A stretch of 38,173 bases of DNA, from assembly GCA_038239485.1 (NCBI GenBank), contig JBBSET010000038.1, positions 1-38,173 of the forward strand, written 5' to 3'. The notes below the pieces were generated by a model that did not search any database, had not been told where the DNA came from, and was given only the letters and a program-made list of their open reading frames with translations. The stretch is from DASQEH01 sp038239485. Its GTDB lineage: Bacteria; Actinomycetota; Actinomycetes; Propionibacteriales; Nocardioidaceae. Positions 1 to 8,302 of this stretch are shown here, in pieces (positions within the stretch are counted from its first letter, which is position 1; every line of letters begins with the position of its first letter). A program made the position numbers and the translations under genes.

Positions 1-2
1 AG

Positions 3-1847
3 GCGGTCCCCGGGTGCCGCGTGAAGGTCCGGTTCGCAGGCCGTGACGTCGGAGGATTCCTCGTCGAGCGCGCCGACTCGACCGAGCATGTCGGCGGCCT
101 GTCGCCGCTTCGCCGGGTGGTCTCATCCGAGCCGGTGCTGAGCCGGACTGTGCTCGAGGTCGCACGGATGACGGCCGATCGATACGCCGGGACGTTGTCC
201 GACGTCCTGCGCCTGGCCGTGCCGCCGCGACATGGCCGGGCCGAGGCAGAGCCGGCGCCATCGCCTGCCGAGCCACTCGTCGGCCCGCCGGTGCCTCAGC
301 TGGCCGCTTCGTGGTCGGCCGAGCTCGGCGGGAGCGCGCTGATCAACCGCCTCGGCGCCGGGGAGAGCCCCCGCGCCGCCTGGTTGGTCTCGCCACCATC
401 GGACTGGCCCGCCCAGGTCGCGGCCGCCGCGGCAGCGACCCTCTCCGGCGGTCGGGGGAGCATCGTCTGTGTCCCCGACGCTCGCGACGTCGCCCGGGTC
501 GACGCGGCGATCCGCGCGATCCTCGGCGCCGACCAGCACGTCGTTCTCACCGCGGATCTGGGTCCGGCGGTGCGGTACCGCGCTTTCCTGGCGCTCTCCC
601 GAGGCCGGGTCCGGATCGTTGTGGGCACTCGAGCGGCAGCCTTCGCACCCGTCCACGACCTTGGCCTGGTGGCGATCTGGGATGACGGCGACGACCTGTA
701 TGACGAGCCCCGTGCGCCCTACCCGCACACCCGCGAGGTGCTGCTGCTGCGCGCCCATCACGAGGGCACCGCCTTCCTCGCCGGTGCCTACAGCCGCTCG
801 GTCCAGAGCCAGGCCCTCGTCGAGTCGGGCTGGGTGGTGTCGCTGGGCGCCGCCCGGGCCCGCGTCCGCGCCGCGACACCCCAGGTGCATGTCACGGGGG
901 AGGTCGAGCACCGGGGCGACGGGCCGGGCGGTGGCGCGGGGGTCAGGATGCCCCGGCAGGTCTTCGAGCTGGTTCGTCAGGCGCTCTCCGCCGGACCGGT
1001 CCTCGTCCACGCGCCGCGGTACGGCTATCAGCCGTCGTTGACCTGCGACACCTGCCGGGCGCCTGCCCGCTGCCGCCACTGCACCGGTCCGCTGCGCAGG
1101 AGGAAGTCCGGTGGCGTGCCGACCTGCGGGTGGTGCGGTCACGGAGCGGATCCCTGGATCTGCCCCGAGTGCAGCGGTCACGCACTGAGATTCCCCGTCG
1201 TCGGATCCCTGCGTACCGCCGAGGAGTGGGGGAGGAGCTTTCCCCAGACCTCGGTGCTGTCGTCGGGAGGGGAGCATGTCGTCGACCAGGTCGGGTCCGG
1301 CCCCGCCCTCGTCGTCGCGACACCCGGTGCCGAGCCGCGAGCCCAGGGTGGCTATGCCGCAGCAGTCCTGCTGGACACCTGGCTCACCCTGGGCCGGCCC
1401 GGCCTTCGCGCCGGCGAGGAGGCGCTTCGTCGCTGGCTCAACATCGCGAGCCTGGTTCGCTCGGGAGGCGACGGCGGCCGGGTCGTCGCGGTCGGGGACG
1501 CCGACAACCGGGTGCTGCAGGCGCTGGTGCGCTGGGATCCGGAGGGGTTCGCCATCCGTGAGCTGACCGAGAGACGCTCCGCCCGGATGCCGCCCGCGGC
1601 CCGGCTCGCCACTGTCGCCGGCGATCCGGACGCCGTCGCCGAGGCGCTCCGCTTGCTCGTGCTTCCGGGGTACGCCGACGTGCTCGGGCCCACCGATGCG
1701 GCCGATGGTCAGGCCCGGCTCGTGATCCGGACGCCTCAGGAGCGTGGCGCGGGCATGACCCAGGCGCTGCAGCGGATGCAGGCTGCGCGCAGCAGCCGCA
1801 AGCTCGTGCCGGTCACCGTGCGCGTGGATCCGATGGACCTGGCGTAG
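3..1847 (+). CDS. priA: PriA-like primosomal protein N' (5' truncated by window edge)
   Basis: Replication-restart protein PriA of the actinobacterial, helicase-dead type. The frame is open to the first base of the window and the family N-terminal motif (VKVRFAGRDVGGFLVER) begins only about seven codons in, so the true start lies upstream; 614 residues are visible. The zinc-binding region is clear at about 1040-1180, with CDTC, CRHC, CGWC and CPEC pairs. The expected Walker A (GxTGSGKT) is absent: the sequence there reads LVSPPSDWPAQV. The DEAH box is replaced by WDDGDDLYDEPRAPYPHTREV's acidic stretch. Loss of both motifs is usual for actinobacterial PriA, which is thought to keep DNA and partner binding but not ATP-driven unwinding. 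It is followed by def after about 107 bases, a common actinobacterial order. Confidence 0.9.
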   Translation, partial: AVPGCRVKVRFAGRDVGGFLVERADSTEHVGGLSPLRRVVSSEPVLSRTVLEVARMTADRYAGTLSDVLRLAVPPRHGRAEAEPAPSPAEPLVGPPVPQLAASWSAELGGSALINRLGAGESPRAAWLVSPPSDWPAQVAAAAAATLSGGRGSIVCVPDARDVARVDAAIRAILGADQHVVLTADLGPAVRYRAFLALSRGRVRIVVGTRAAAFAPVHDLGLVAIWDDGDDLYDEPRAPYPHTREVLLLRAHHEGTAFLAGAYSRSVQSQALVESGWVVSLGAARARVRAATPQVHVTGEVEHRGDGPGGGAGVRMPRQVFELVRQALSAGPVLVHAPRYGYQPSLTCDTCRAPARCRHCTGPLRRRKSGGVPTCGWCGHGADPWICPECSGHALRFPVVGSLRTAEEWGRSFPQTSVLSSGGEHVVDQVGSGPALVVATPGAEPRAQGGYAAAVLLDTWLTLGRPGLRAGEEALRRWLNIASLVRSGGDGGRVVAVGDADNRVLQALVRWDPEGFAIRELTERRSARMPPAARLATVAGDPDAVAEALRLLVLPGYADVLGPTDAADGQARLVIRTPQERGAGMTQALQRMQAARSSRKLVPVTVRVDPMDLA

Positions 1848-1954
1848 CCGTCGTGTGTCCACCGGCGCCAGTAGACTGGGGCGCTGCTGCTCTCGAGCAG
1901 TGCTGTCGAAGCACCGTCGTCCAGCCAATGTCGTCGAGCCGCGTGGAGCATGTT

Positions 1955-2500
1955 GTGTCAGTTCGTGACATCAGGCTTTTCGGCGACCCCATCCTGCGGA
2001 CTCCGGCCGTGCCCGTCGTCGACTTCGACAAGCAGCTGCGCACCCTGGTGCAGGACCTCGGCGACACGATGCTCGCGGCGCCGGGAGCCGGCCTCGCCGC
2101 CCCCCAGATCGGTGTCGGCCTGCGGGTGTTCACCTATCTCGTCGACGGCGAGGTGTGTCACCTGATCAACCCGCAGCTGGCCCTGTCCAGCGACACCCAG
2201 GACGGCGACGAGGGATGTCTGTCGATTCCCGGCTTCTCGTTCGACTGCATCCGCTCCGAGCACGTCGTGGCCGGCGGCTTCACCATGCACGGAGAGCCCG
2301 TCGTCGTGGAGGGCAGCGGCGGGCTGGCGAGATGCATCCAGCACGAGACCGACCACCTCGACGGCGTCCTCTTCGTGGACCGGCTCGACGCCGAGACGCG
2401 TAAGCTCGCGATGAAGGCGATCCGCCACGCTGAGTGGAGCGGACTCTCGACCCCGACGGTGAAGGCGTCCCCGCACCCGATGTTCGGTCGAGGCAGCTGA
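1955..2500 (+). CDS. def: Peptide deformylase
   Basis: Removes the N-formyl group from nascent proteins in the cytoplasm. All three family motifs are present: GAGLAAPQ (motif I), EGCLS (motif II, metal-binding Cys) and QHETDHLDG (motif III, HExxH metal site). The reading frame is open upstream to 1853, but conserved sequence starts at VSVRDIRLFGDPILRTPA. I therefore chose GTG 1955, which has GGAG at 1945-1948 with 6-base spacing, giving 181 residues. ATG 1928 and GTG 1943 are in-frame alternatives. It lies 2 bases before fmt, so the formylation and deformylation enzymes are probably co-transcribed. A TAGACT hexamer at 1872-1877 could be a -10 element, but no convincing -35 accompanies it. Confidence 0.95.
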   Translation: MSVRDIRLFGDPILRTPAVPVVDFDKQLRTLVQDLGDTMLAAPGAGLAAPQIGVGLRVFTYLVDGEVCHLINPQLALSSDTQDGDEGCLSIPGFSFDCIRSEHVVAGGFTMHGEPVVVEGSGGLARCIQHETDHLDGVLFVDRLDAETRKLAMKAIRHAEWSGLSTPTVKASPHPMFGRGS

Positions 2501-2502
2501 CC

Positions 2503-3429
2503 GTGCGGCTGGTCTTCGCGGGCACCCCCGAGGCTGCCGTACCTGCCCTGCGCGCGTTGCTCGAGAGCCGCCACGAGGTCGCCGCCGTCGTGACGCGCCC
2601 GGACGCCAGGTCCGGCCGCGGCCGCAAGCTGGGCGCGTCCCCGGTCGCCGCCGTCGCGGAAGAGCACGGCGTCGAGGTGCTCAAGCCGGTCCGCCCAAGC
2701 GACCTGGACTTCCTCTCCCGGCTGACCGATATCGGCCCGCAATGCTGCCCCGTCGTCGCGTACGGCGCCCTGCTGCCGGCGGCCGCGCTCGACATCCCGC
2801 GCCACGGCTGGGTCAACCTCCACTTCTCGCTGCTGCCGGCCTGGCGGGGCGCGGCCCCTGTCCAGCGTGCGCTCATCGCCGGCGACGAGGTGACCGGCGC
2901 CACCACCTTCCGCATCGTCGAGGCACTTGACGCTGGACCGACCTATGGCCTGCTGACCGAGCCGGTCACGCCGGACGACACTGCGGGGACCCTGCTCGAA
3001 CGCCTGGCGCACCACGGCGCCGGACTGCTGACGGCGACCCTCGACGGCATCGAGGCGGGGACGCTGGTGGCGCGACCGCAGCCCGCCGACGGTCTCTCGC
3101 TGGCCCCGAAGCTCACGGTCGACGATGCCGAGATCGACTGGGCCGCTCCTGCCTTCGCCATCGACCGCCGAATCCGCGCGTGCACGCCCGCACCGGGGGC
3201 TTGGACCGTCATGGGCGAGTCGCGGCTCAAGATCGCCCCGCCGACGATGCTGCCAGCGCTCGACACCCTCGGGGCGGGGCAGGTCGTCGCCGACAAGGAG
3301 ACGGTGACGGTCGGCACCGGTACGCACGCCGTCCGGCTCACCGACGTCCAGCCGGCCGGCAAGCCGTGGACCCCCGCCGCCGACTGGGCCCGCGGCCTGC
3401 GCGACATGCCGCGCCGACTGGGCCGGTGA
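2503..3429 (+). CDS. fmt: Methionyl-tRNA formyltransferase
   Basis: Transfers a formyl group from 10-formyl-tetrahydrofolate to Met-tRNAfMet for translation initiation. The protein is 308 residues, the family's usual length. The N-terminal formyltransferase domain begins VRLVFAGTPEAAVPAL. The catalytic region reads VNLHFSLLPAWRGAAPVQRA, containing the family Asn and His, followed by the conserved LDAGPTY with the catalytic Asp. The C-terminal OB-fold-like domain covers roughly the last 100 residues. GTG 2503 was chosen because homology begins exactly there and GAGG (2490-2493) lies 9 bases upstream; the frame is open further upstream inside def but without similarity. The stop overlaps the rsmB start (TGATG). 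Confidence 0.96.
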   Translation: MRLVFAGTPEAAVPALRALLESRHEVAAVVTRPDARSGRGRKLGASPVAAVAEEHGVEVLKPVRPSDLDFLSRLTDIGPQCCPVVAYGALLPAAALDIPRHGWVNLHFSLLPAWRGAAPVQRALIAGDEVTGATTFRIVEALDAGPTYGLLTEPVTPDDTAGTLLERLAHHGAGLLTATLDGIEAGTLVARPQPADGLSLAPKLTVDDAEIDWAAPAFAIDRRIRACTPAPGAWTVMGESRLKIAPPTMLPALDTLGAGQVVADKETVTVGTGTHAVRLTDVQPAGKPWTPAADWARGLRDMPRRLGR

Positions 3430-4877
3430 TGGCCGGCACCGGACGGCCCAGCCGCCGGCGCACCAGCCCCAGACGCCCCAAGGCGCAGCGCACAGGCCAG
3501 CACGGCAGAAGCGGCCCACGGACGCCGGTCGACCCCCAGCGGAAGGCGGCGTACGACGCGCTGCGAGCCGTCGATGCCGAGGACGCCTATCTCAACCTGG
3601 TGCTGCCGGCCCTGCTCACCGAGCGCGGCATCACGGATCGCGACGCCGCATTCACGACCGAGCTGGCCAATGGAACCGTTCGGCTCCAGGGCACCTACGA
3701 CGCCATCCTCGACTCGGTGACGACGGGCGGCGCGGAGTCCCTGCAGCCTGAGGTCCGGACTGCGCTGAGGCTGGGTGTCCACCAGCTCCTCGACATGCGC
3801 GTGCCGTCGCACGCCGCCGTCGCGACCACCGTTGAGCTGGTCCGGGAAGCGTGCGGCGAGCGACCGGTCAGGCTCGCGAACGCCGTGCTCCGCAGGGTCG
3901 ACCGCGCCAGCCGCCAGCAGTGGCTCGACCGCGTCGCCCCGTCACGCCACGACGACCTGACTGGTCACCTGGTCGTGGCCCACTCCCACCCACGCTGGGT
4001 CGTCGAGGCCTTCACCGACGCGCTGGGCGGTGACCTGGTGCAGGTCGAGGAGGCGCTCGCGGCCGACAATGTCGCCGCAGAGGTGACGTTGGTCGTACGT
4101 CCCGGGCTCGTCGCCGTGGCAGATCTGCTGTCGGGCGGTGCGTCACCGGGGCGATGGTCGCCCTACGCCGCCGTTCTCGCCGGTGGCGGCGACCCGGGCG
4201 CCATGCCGATGGTCCGGGCCGGACGGGTGGGAGTCCAGGACGAGGGGTCACAGCTGGCCGCGCTGGCGCTGGCCCGGGCCCATGTCGACGGAAGGGACAC
4301 GCGCTGGCTGGACCTGTGCGCGGGGCCGGGCGGCAAGGCCGCACTGCTGACCGGCCTCGCCCGGAGCCGCGGCGCGACCCTGGTGGCGTCCGAGCGGCTG
4401 GTCCACCGCGCCCGGTTGGTTCGATCCGGACTCCGGGCCTACCCTGCCCCGCCGCCGGTCGTCGCCGCTGACGCGACCCGCCCACCCTGGGGGGACGAAG
4501 TGTTCGACCGGGTCATCGTCGACGCGCCGTGCACGGGGCTGGGTGCACTGCGCCGTCGCCCTGAGTCCCGCTGGCGCCGTCGGCCGCACGACGTCGACGA
4601 CCTTGTCGGTATCCAGCGCCACCTGCTCGCGTCGGCGGTCCAGGCGGTCCGCCCTGGCGGGGTCGTCGCCTATGTGACCTGCTCACCGCACCCCGACGAG
4701 ACGCGAGGCGTCGTCGACGCCGTGCTCGCCGCCCGGCCAGACGTGCGGGAGGAGGACGCCCGCGCCCTGATACCCGAGGTGGACGACCTCGGCAACGGTC
4801 CACACGTGCAGCTGTGGCCGCACCTGCACGGCACCGACGCGATGTTCGTCGCGATCCTGCGACGAGGGGCGCACTAG
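3429..4877 (+). CDS. rsmB: 16S rRNA m5C methyltransferase, RsmB/NOP family
   Basis: Probable SAM-dependent methyltransferase making m5C at the RsmB site (C967 in E. coli numbering) of 16S rRNA. It has 482 residues, with a basic, low-complexity N-terminal tail of about 40 residues, then a NusB-like RNA-binding domain (about 40-170), then the Rossmann methyltransferase domain. Motif I is CAGPGGKA, motif IV is DAPCTGLGALRRRPESRWRR, and motif VI is VTCSPHPDE, whose TCS cysteine is the catalytic nucleophile in this family. ATG 3429 overlaps the fmt stop as TGATG, indicating translational coupling. fmt-rsmB adjacency is conserved very widely in bacteria. Confidence 0.94.
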   Translation: MAGTGRPSRRRTSPRRPKAQRTGQHGRSGPRTPVDPQRKAAYDALRAVDAEDAYLNLVLPALLTERGITDRDAAFTTELANGTVRLQGTYDAILDSVTTGGAESLQPEVRTALRLGVHQLLDMRVPSHAAVATTVELVREACGERPVRLANAVLRRVDRASRQQWLDRVAPSRHDDLTGHLVVAHSHPRWVVEAFTDALGGDLVQVEEALAADNVAAEVTLVVRPGLVAVADLLSGGASPGRWSPYAAVLAGGGDPGAMPMVRAGRVGVQDEGSQLAALALARAHVDGRDTRWLDLCAGPGGKAALLTGLARSRGATLVASERLVHRARLVRSGLRAYPAPPPVVAADATRPPWGDEVFDRVIVDAPCTGLGALRRRPESRWRRRPHDVDDLVGIQRHLLASAVQAVRPGGVVAYVTCSPHPDETRGVVDAVLAARPDVREEDARALIPEVDDLGNGPHVQLWPHLHGTDAMFVAILRRGAH

Positions 4878-4889
4878 ACTCCTGCTCCG

Positions 4890-5552
4890 ATGGGCATTCA
4901 GATCTCACCGAGCATGCTGGCGGCGGACTTCGCCAACCTCGAGCGGGCCGCGCACTCGATACCGAGCGCCGACTGGCTGCACGTCGACGTCATGGACAAC
5001 CACTTCGTGCCCAACCTCACGATCGGGCTCCCCGTCGTCGAGGCCCTCTCCAGGGTCGCGAGCCAGCCGTTGGACTGCCATCTGATGATCGAGGACCCCG
5101 ACCGCTGGGCGCCTGCCTTCGTCGAGGCGGGCGCCACCAACGTGACGTTCCACGTCGAGGCCTGCGCGGCACCGGTACGGCTCGCCCGCGAGCTTCGCGC
5201 CAAGGGCGCGCGGGCAGGGATGGGCCTCAAGCCTGCCACGTCCATCGAGCCGTACGCCGACCTGCTGCCCGAGCTCGACATGCTGCTCATCATGACCGTC
5301 GAGCCGGGCTTCGGCGGGCAGAGCTTCCTGGACGTCTGCCTGCCCAAGATCCGCCGCGCCGCCGATCTCGTCGCACGCAGCGGCACGGAGGTGTGGCTGC
5401 AGGTCGACGGCGGCATCTCGGCCCAGACCATCGAGCAGTGCGCCGATGCCGGCGCCGACGTCTTCGTCGCCGGCTCGGCCGTCTTCGGCGCCGAAGACCC
5501 GGACGCGATGGTCGACCATCTGCGTGAGCTGGCCACCGCTGCGTACCACTGA
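4890..5552 (+). CDS. rpe: Ribulose-phosphate 3-epimerase
   Basis: Interconverts ribulose 5-phosphate and xylulose 5-phosphate in the pentose phosphate pathway. It is a 220-residue TIM barrel of normal length. Signature segments are ISPSMLAADFANL at the N terminus, the metal-site motifs HVDVMDNHFVPNLTIG and CHLMIEDP, the flexible loop MTVEPGFGGQSF, and the phosphate-binding end VDGGIS and VAGSAVF. The start at ATG 4890 sits 12 bases after rsmB, so it probably belongs to the same transcript. Its product pool also supplies ribulose 5-phosphate, the substrate of RibBA encoded downstream. Confidence 0.96.
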   Translation: MGIQISPSMLAADFANLERAAHSIPSADWLHVDVMDNHFVPNLTIGLPVVEALSRVASQPLDCHLMIEDPDRWAPAFVEAGATNVTFHVEACAAPVRLARELRAKGARAGMGLKPATSIEPYADLLPELDMLLIMTVEPGFGGQSFLDVCLPKIRRAADLVARSGTEVWLQVDGGISAQTIEQCADAGADVFVAGSAVFGAEDPDAMVDHLRELATAAYH

Positions 5553-5599
5553 GCGCCGCGCTGCCGAGAGGTCCTGCGGCTCGGAGGTTGTGCGCCCCA

Positions 5600-5628
5600 T
5601 GGAACTGGGCGCTGCGCCGTGGCATGAT
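5600..5628 (+). promoter_or_regulatory. Candidate promoter of the riboflavin operon
   Basis: TGGAAC at 5600-5605 and CATGAT at 5623-5628 are separated by 17 bases and resemble sigma-70-type -35 and -10 boxes (CATGAT matches four of six consensus positions). Transcription would start about 15-20 bases before the FMN riboswitch. No experimental support; the match is moderate. Confidence 0.35.
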
Positions 5629-5652
5629 GGTCGCATACGAGTGACAACACTC

Positions 5653-5779
5653 GCGTGCTCCGGGGTCGGTGTAACTCCGAACCGGCGGTGATAGTCCGCG
5701 AACCGTCCGCTGCCAGCGGTCGGCCGATCCGGTGGAACTCCGGGACCGACGGTTAAAGTCCGGATGAGAGGAAGCACGC
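5653..5779 (+). promoter_or_regulatory. FMN riboswitch (RFN element)
   Basis: A complete RFN aptamer. The closing P1 helix is GCGTGC (5653-5658) with GCACGC (5774-5779). Between them are the hallmark segments TCCGGGGTCGGTG, CCGAACCGGCGGT, AGTCCGCGA, CCGGTGGAACTCCGGGACCG and ACGGTTAAAGTCCGGATG, then GAGGAAGCACG. It binds flavin mononucleotide and shuts off riboflavin synthesis and uptake genes. It stands 134 bases before ribD, leaving room for an expression platform; see the hairpin at 5881-5907. Confidence 0.97.
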
Positions 5780-5880
5780 CGGGTTTCGTCCCCGTCGCCA
5801 TCTGGCTTTCGCGGCCAGGTCGTCTGGTGGTGACCCAGCAGCCGATCCTCGCGAGATGAGCGTCGAACGATCCCGAACAG

Positions 5881-5907
5881 CCTCGGAGTCCGCGTCCGGA
5901 CGAGAGG
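5881..5907 (+). promoter_or_regulatory. Putative SD-sequestering hairpin under the FMN riboswitch
   Basis: CCTC (5881-5884) can pair with GAGG (5904-5907), and GTCCG (5888-5892) with CGGAC (5897-5901), around a CGTC loop and a small internal loop. The 3' arm contains the ribD Shine-Dalgarno GAGAGG (5902-5907), 6 bases before ATG 5914. This would fit translational control by FMN, which is an inference from pairing only; a competing anti-sequester pairing upstream was not established. Confidence 0.45.
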
Positions 5908-5913
5908 CTGCAG

Positions 5914-6942
5914 ATGGCCAGCCGAGCTGAGGTGCGCGCGATGCGTCGCGCGTTCGAGCTTGCGCGAACACCGGGCGTGCCACTCGGCCCCAACCCGCGT
6001 GTCGGCGCCGTCCTGCTGGACCGCGGGGGCGACGTCGTGGCCGAGGGCTACCACCGCGGGGCGGGTACTCCGCACGCTGAGGTGGACGCCCTGTCCAAGG
6101 CCGGTGCCGCCGCCGCTGGTACGACCCTCGTCGTCACCTTGGAGCCGTGCAACCACATCGGGCGCACCGGGCCTTGCGCCACCGCGGTCGCGGCCGCGGG
6201 CATCGCGCGCGTCGTGTTCGCCCAGCCGGACGCCTCCGGCAGGGCCGGCGGCGGCGCCGACACACTGCGCGCGGCCGGTATCGACGTGGAGGCCGGCGTG
6301 CTTGCCCAGGAGTCCGAGCGGATCAATGTCGCGTGGACCTTCGCGCTCCAGCGCGGGCGGCCGTTCGTGAGCTGGAAGCTCGCGGCCACGCTCGACGGCC
6401 GCTCGGCCGCCAGTGACGGCTCGTCTCGATGGATCACGGGGCCGGCCGCGCGCGCCGACGTGCACCGGCTGCGCGCCGAGTGCGACGCGGTACTCGTGGG
6501 CACGGGCACGGTCGTCGCCGACGATCCCCAGCTCACCGTTCGCCACCCGTCGGGCGAGCCTCTCGACGCCGGCCACCAGCCGCTGCGGGTCGTGATGGGC
6601 CTTCGCGACATCCCGGCCGACGCCAAGGTGCTCGACTCCGCCGCGCCGACCCTCGCGCTGCGCACACGCGCGCCCGGCGAAGCGCTCGCTGCCCTGGCCG
6701 AGCGCGACTGCCAGCATGTCTGGCTCGAAGGGGGCCCCACCCTCGCCGCGGCCTTCGTGGTCGAGCACCTGGTGGACCGCGTCGTGGCCTACATCGCCGC
6801 TGCCCTGCTCGGCGCCGGCAGCCCGGCCGTCGCGGACCTCGGCATCGGTTCGATCGACCGAGCCAGGCGGTTGACGCTCACCGACGTCGCAAGGTTCGGC
6901 GACGACGTCCGACTCACCATGACCACGACGAGGAGCCGCTGA
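5914..6942 (+). CDS. ribD: Bifunctional pyrimidine deaminase/reductase RibD
   Basis: Catalyses the deamination and reduction steps that turn the GTP cyclohydrolase II product into 5-amino-6-ribitylamino-uracil phosphate. It has 342 residues. The N-terminal deaminase domain (about 1-145) has the zinc site TPHAEVDAL and EPCNHIGRTGPC. The C-terminal reductase domain begins at RPFVSWKLAATLDGR and includes GSSRWITGPAARADVHRLRA and WLEGGPTLAAAF. ATG 5914 has GAGAGG at 5902-5907. It is the first gene of the operon behind the FMN riboswitch, and its stop overlaps ribE as TGATG. Confidence 0.96.
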   Translation: MASRAEVRAMRRAFELARTPGVPLGPNPRVGAVLLDRGGDVVAEGYHRGAGTPHAEVDALSKAGAAAAGTTLVVTLEPCNHIGRTGPCATAVAAAGIARVVFAQPDASGRAGGGADTLRAAGIDVEAGVLAQESERINVAWTFALQRGRPFVSWKLAATLDGRSAASDGSSRWITGPAARADVHRLRAECDAVLVGTGTVVADDPQLTVRHPSGEPLDAGHQPLRVVMGLRDIPADAKVLDSAAPTLALRTRAPGEALAALAERDCQHVWLEGGPTLAAAFVVEHLVDRVVAYIAAALLGAGSPAVADLGIGSIDRARRLTLTDVARFGDDVRLTMTTTRSR

Positions 6943-7601
6943 TGTTCACCGGCATCATCGAGGAGCTGGGCGAGGTCGTCTCGCTCGAGACTCAGGACGA
7001 CAGCGTCCGGCTGACCCTCTGCGGCCCCACCGTCGCCGACGACATCCAGCTGGGAGACTCGGTGGCGGTCAACGGCTGCTGTCTCACGGTCTGCGAACGG
7101 TCGGCTGACCGGTTCACCGCCGACGTGATGCAGGAGAGCCTCGACAAGACGTCGCTCGGCGAGCTGGCGACCGGTAGCAGGGTCAACCTCGAGCGCGCCG
7201 TCACGGCACACTCACGGCTCGGCGGTCACATCGTGCAGGGCCATGTGGACGGTACCGGCGTCATCGTCGCCCGAGAGCCGAGCGAGCACTGGGAGGTCGT
7301 GACCATCTCTCTGCCCCGGGCGCTGGCGAGGTACGTCGCCCTCAAAGGCTCTATCGCGGTCGACGGGGTCTCGCTGACCGTGAGTGCGCTCGCCGACGGA
7401 ACCGACCCCACCTTTAGCGTCAGCCTGATCCCGACCACGCTCGCCCGCACGACGCTCGGCTTCAAGCCCCCAGGCGACCAGGTCAACCTCGAGGTGGACA
7501 TCGTCGCCAAATACGTCGAGCGGCTGATGGGCGCGTCTGAACCACCCAGCGCCCCCGTTTCCATCCCACCATCCCCGCCCAACCCGGAGGAGTACTCGTG
7601 A
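6942..7601 (+). CDS. ribE: Riboflavin synthase alpha chain
   Basis: Dismutates two 6,7-dimethyl-8-ribityllumazine molecules to riboflavin and its precursor. It has 219 residues with two lumazine-binding repeats. The first begins MFTGIIEELGEVV and carries VNGCCLTV; the second carries LGGHIVQGHVDGTG and VDGVSLTV. A proline-rich tail of about 20 residues (from about PPSAPVSIPP) follows the second repeat and is probably disordered. AGGAG (6930-6934) precedes the start, and the start overlaps the ribD stop. The 3' end overlaps the next gene by GTGA. Called ribC in some nomenclatures. Confidence 0.96.
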   Translation: MFTGIIEELGEVVSLETQDDSVRLTLCGPTVADDIQLGDSVAVNGCCLTVCERSADRFTADVMQESLDKTSLGELATGSRVNLERAVTAHSRLGGHIVQGHVDGTGVIVAREPSEHWEVVTISLPRALARYVALKGSIAVDGVSLTVSALADGTDPTFSVSLIPTTLARTTLGFKPPGDQVNLEVDIVAKYVERLMGASEPPSAPVSIPPSPPNPEEYS

Positions 7602-8302
7602 GCGTCTTCCAGTCCATGTACGACGCCCATCTGACGATCGGCGGCCATCAGATCACGTGGCGCGAGATCATCGGCAACGCGTTCGGCTTCGCCTCGGCCA
7701 TCGGCGGCCTGCGCCGCCGGGTGTGGGCGTGGCCGGTCGGGATCGTGGGCAACGTCTTGCTGTTCACCGTCTTCATCGGCACCGCCGTCGTCAACGGGCA
7801 GAACATCCCGCTGCTCGGCCAGGCCGGCAGGCAGGTCTTCTTCGTCGCGGTCAGCATCTACGGCTGGCAGCGCTGGCGACAGACCAGAGGCCGGGCCCCG
7901 GACACGACGGCACCGGCGGTGCGGCCCCGCTGGGCCAGCGGGAGCGAGCGCGCCACCTATGTCGTGGCCGGGCTGGCGAGCGTTCTGCTGCTCTTCTTCG
8001 TCTTCAAGCAGATCGGTGCCGGCTGGCCCGCGCCGACGTGGTACTACCTCGCCGACTCGTGGATCTTCGTCGGCTCGGTGCTGGCGACCTACGCCATGGC
8101 GCGGGGCTGGGTCGACTTCTGGCTGTGCTGGATCGCAGTGGACCTGGTGGGCGTACCCGAGCTGATCCACTTCCAGCTCTACCCCTCGGCCTTCCTCTAC
8201 GGCGTCTACCTGCTGCTGGTCCTCTACGGCTTCTTCGCGTGGCGTCGGATCGCGGCCGATGAGCTGGTCGCCGACCCGATGGCAGAGATGGTGGGGCTAT
8301 GA
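7598..8302 (+). CDS. ribM: PnuC-family transporter, probable riboflavin importer (RibM-like)
   Basis: An integral membrane protein of 234 residues with about seven hydrophobic segments, including VWAWPVGIVGNVLLFTVFIG, FFVAVSIYGWQRW, YVVAGLASVLLLFFVF, WIFVGSVLATYAMARG, FWLCWIAVDLVGVPELI and FLYGVYLLLVLYGFFAW. WxWPxG and the WIxxD region are typical of PnuC proteins, which move vitamin precursors by facilitated diffusion. Placement inside the FMN-riboswitch operon, between ribE and ribBA, argues for riboflavin as substrate, as known for RibM/PnuX of corynebacteria and streptomycetes. Automated annotation would probably call it nicotinamide mononucleotide transporter. The GTG start overlaps the ribE stop and has GGAGGAG at 7586-7592. 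Substrate is inference. Confidence 0.88.
   Translation: MSVFQSMYDAHLTIGGHQITWREIIGNAFGFASAIGGLRRRVWAWPVGIVGNVLLFTVFIGTAVVNGQNIPLLGQAGRQVFFVAVSIYGWQRWRQTRGRAPDTTAPAVRPRWASGSERATYVVAGLASVLLLFFVFKQIGAGWPAPTWYYLADSWIFVGSVLATYAMARGWVDFWLCWIAVDLVGVPELIHFQLYPSAFLYGVYLLLVLYGFFAWRRIAADELVADPMAEMVGL

Noticed and set aside
123..1928. A 601-codon open frame on the minus strand opposite priA
   Set aside because: Arginine, proline and glycine-rich composition with no domain; it is the usual antisense shadow of a GC-rich gene.
2158..3519. A 453-codon minus-strand frame across def and fmt
   Set aside because: Low-complexity translation without motifs, opposite two genes with intact catalytic residues.
4875..4880. 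TAGACT as a -10 box for rpe
   Set aside because: It overlaps the rsmB stop codon and has no plausible -35; with 12 bases between the genes read-through is simpler.
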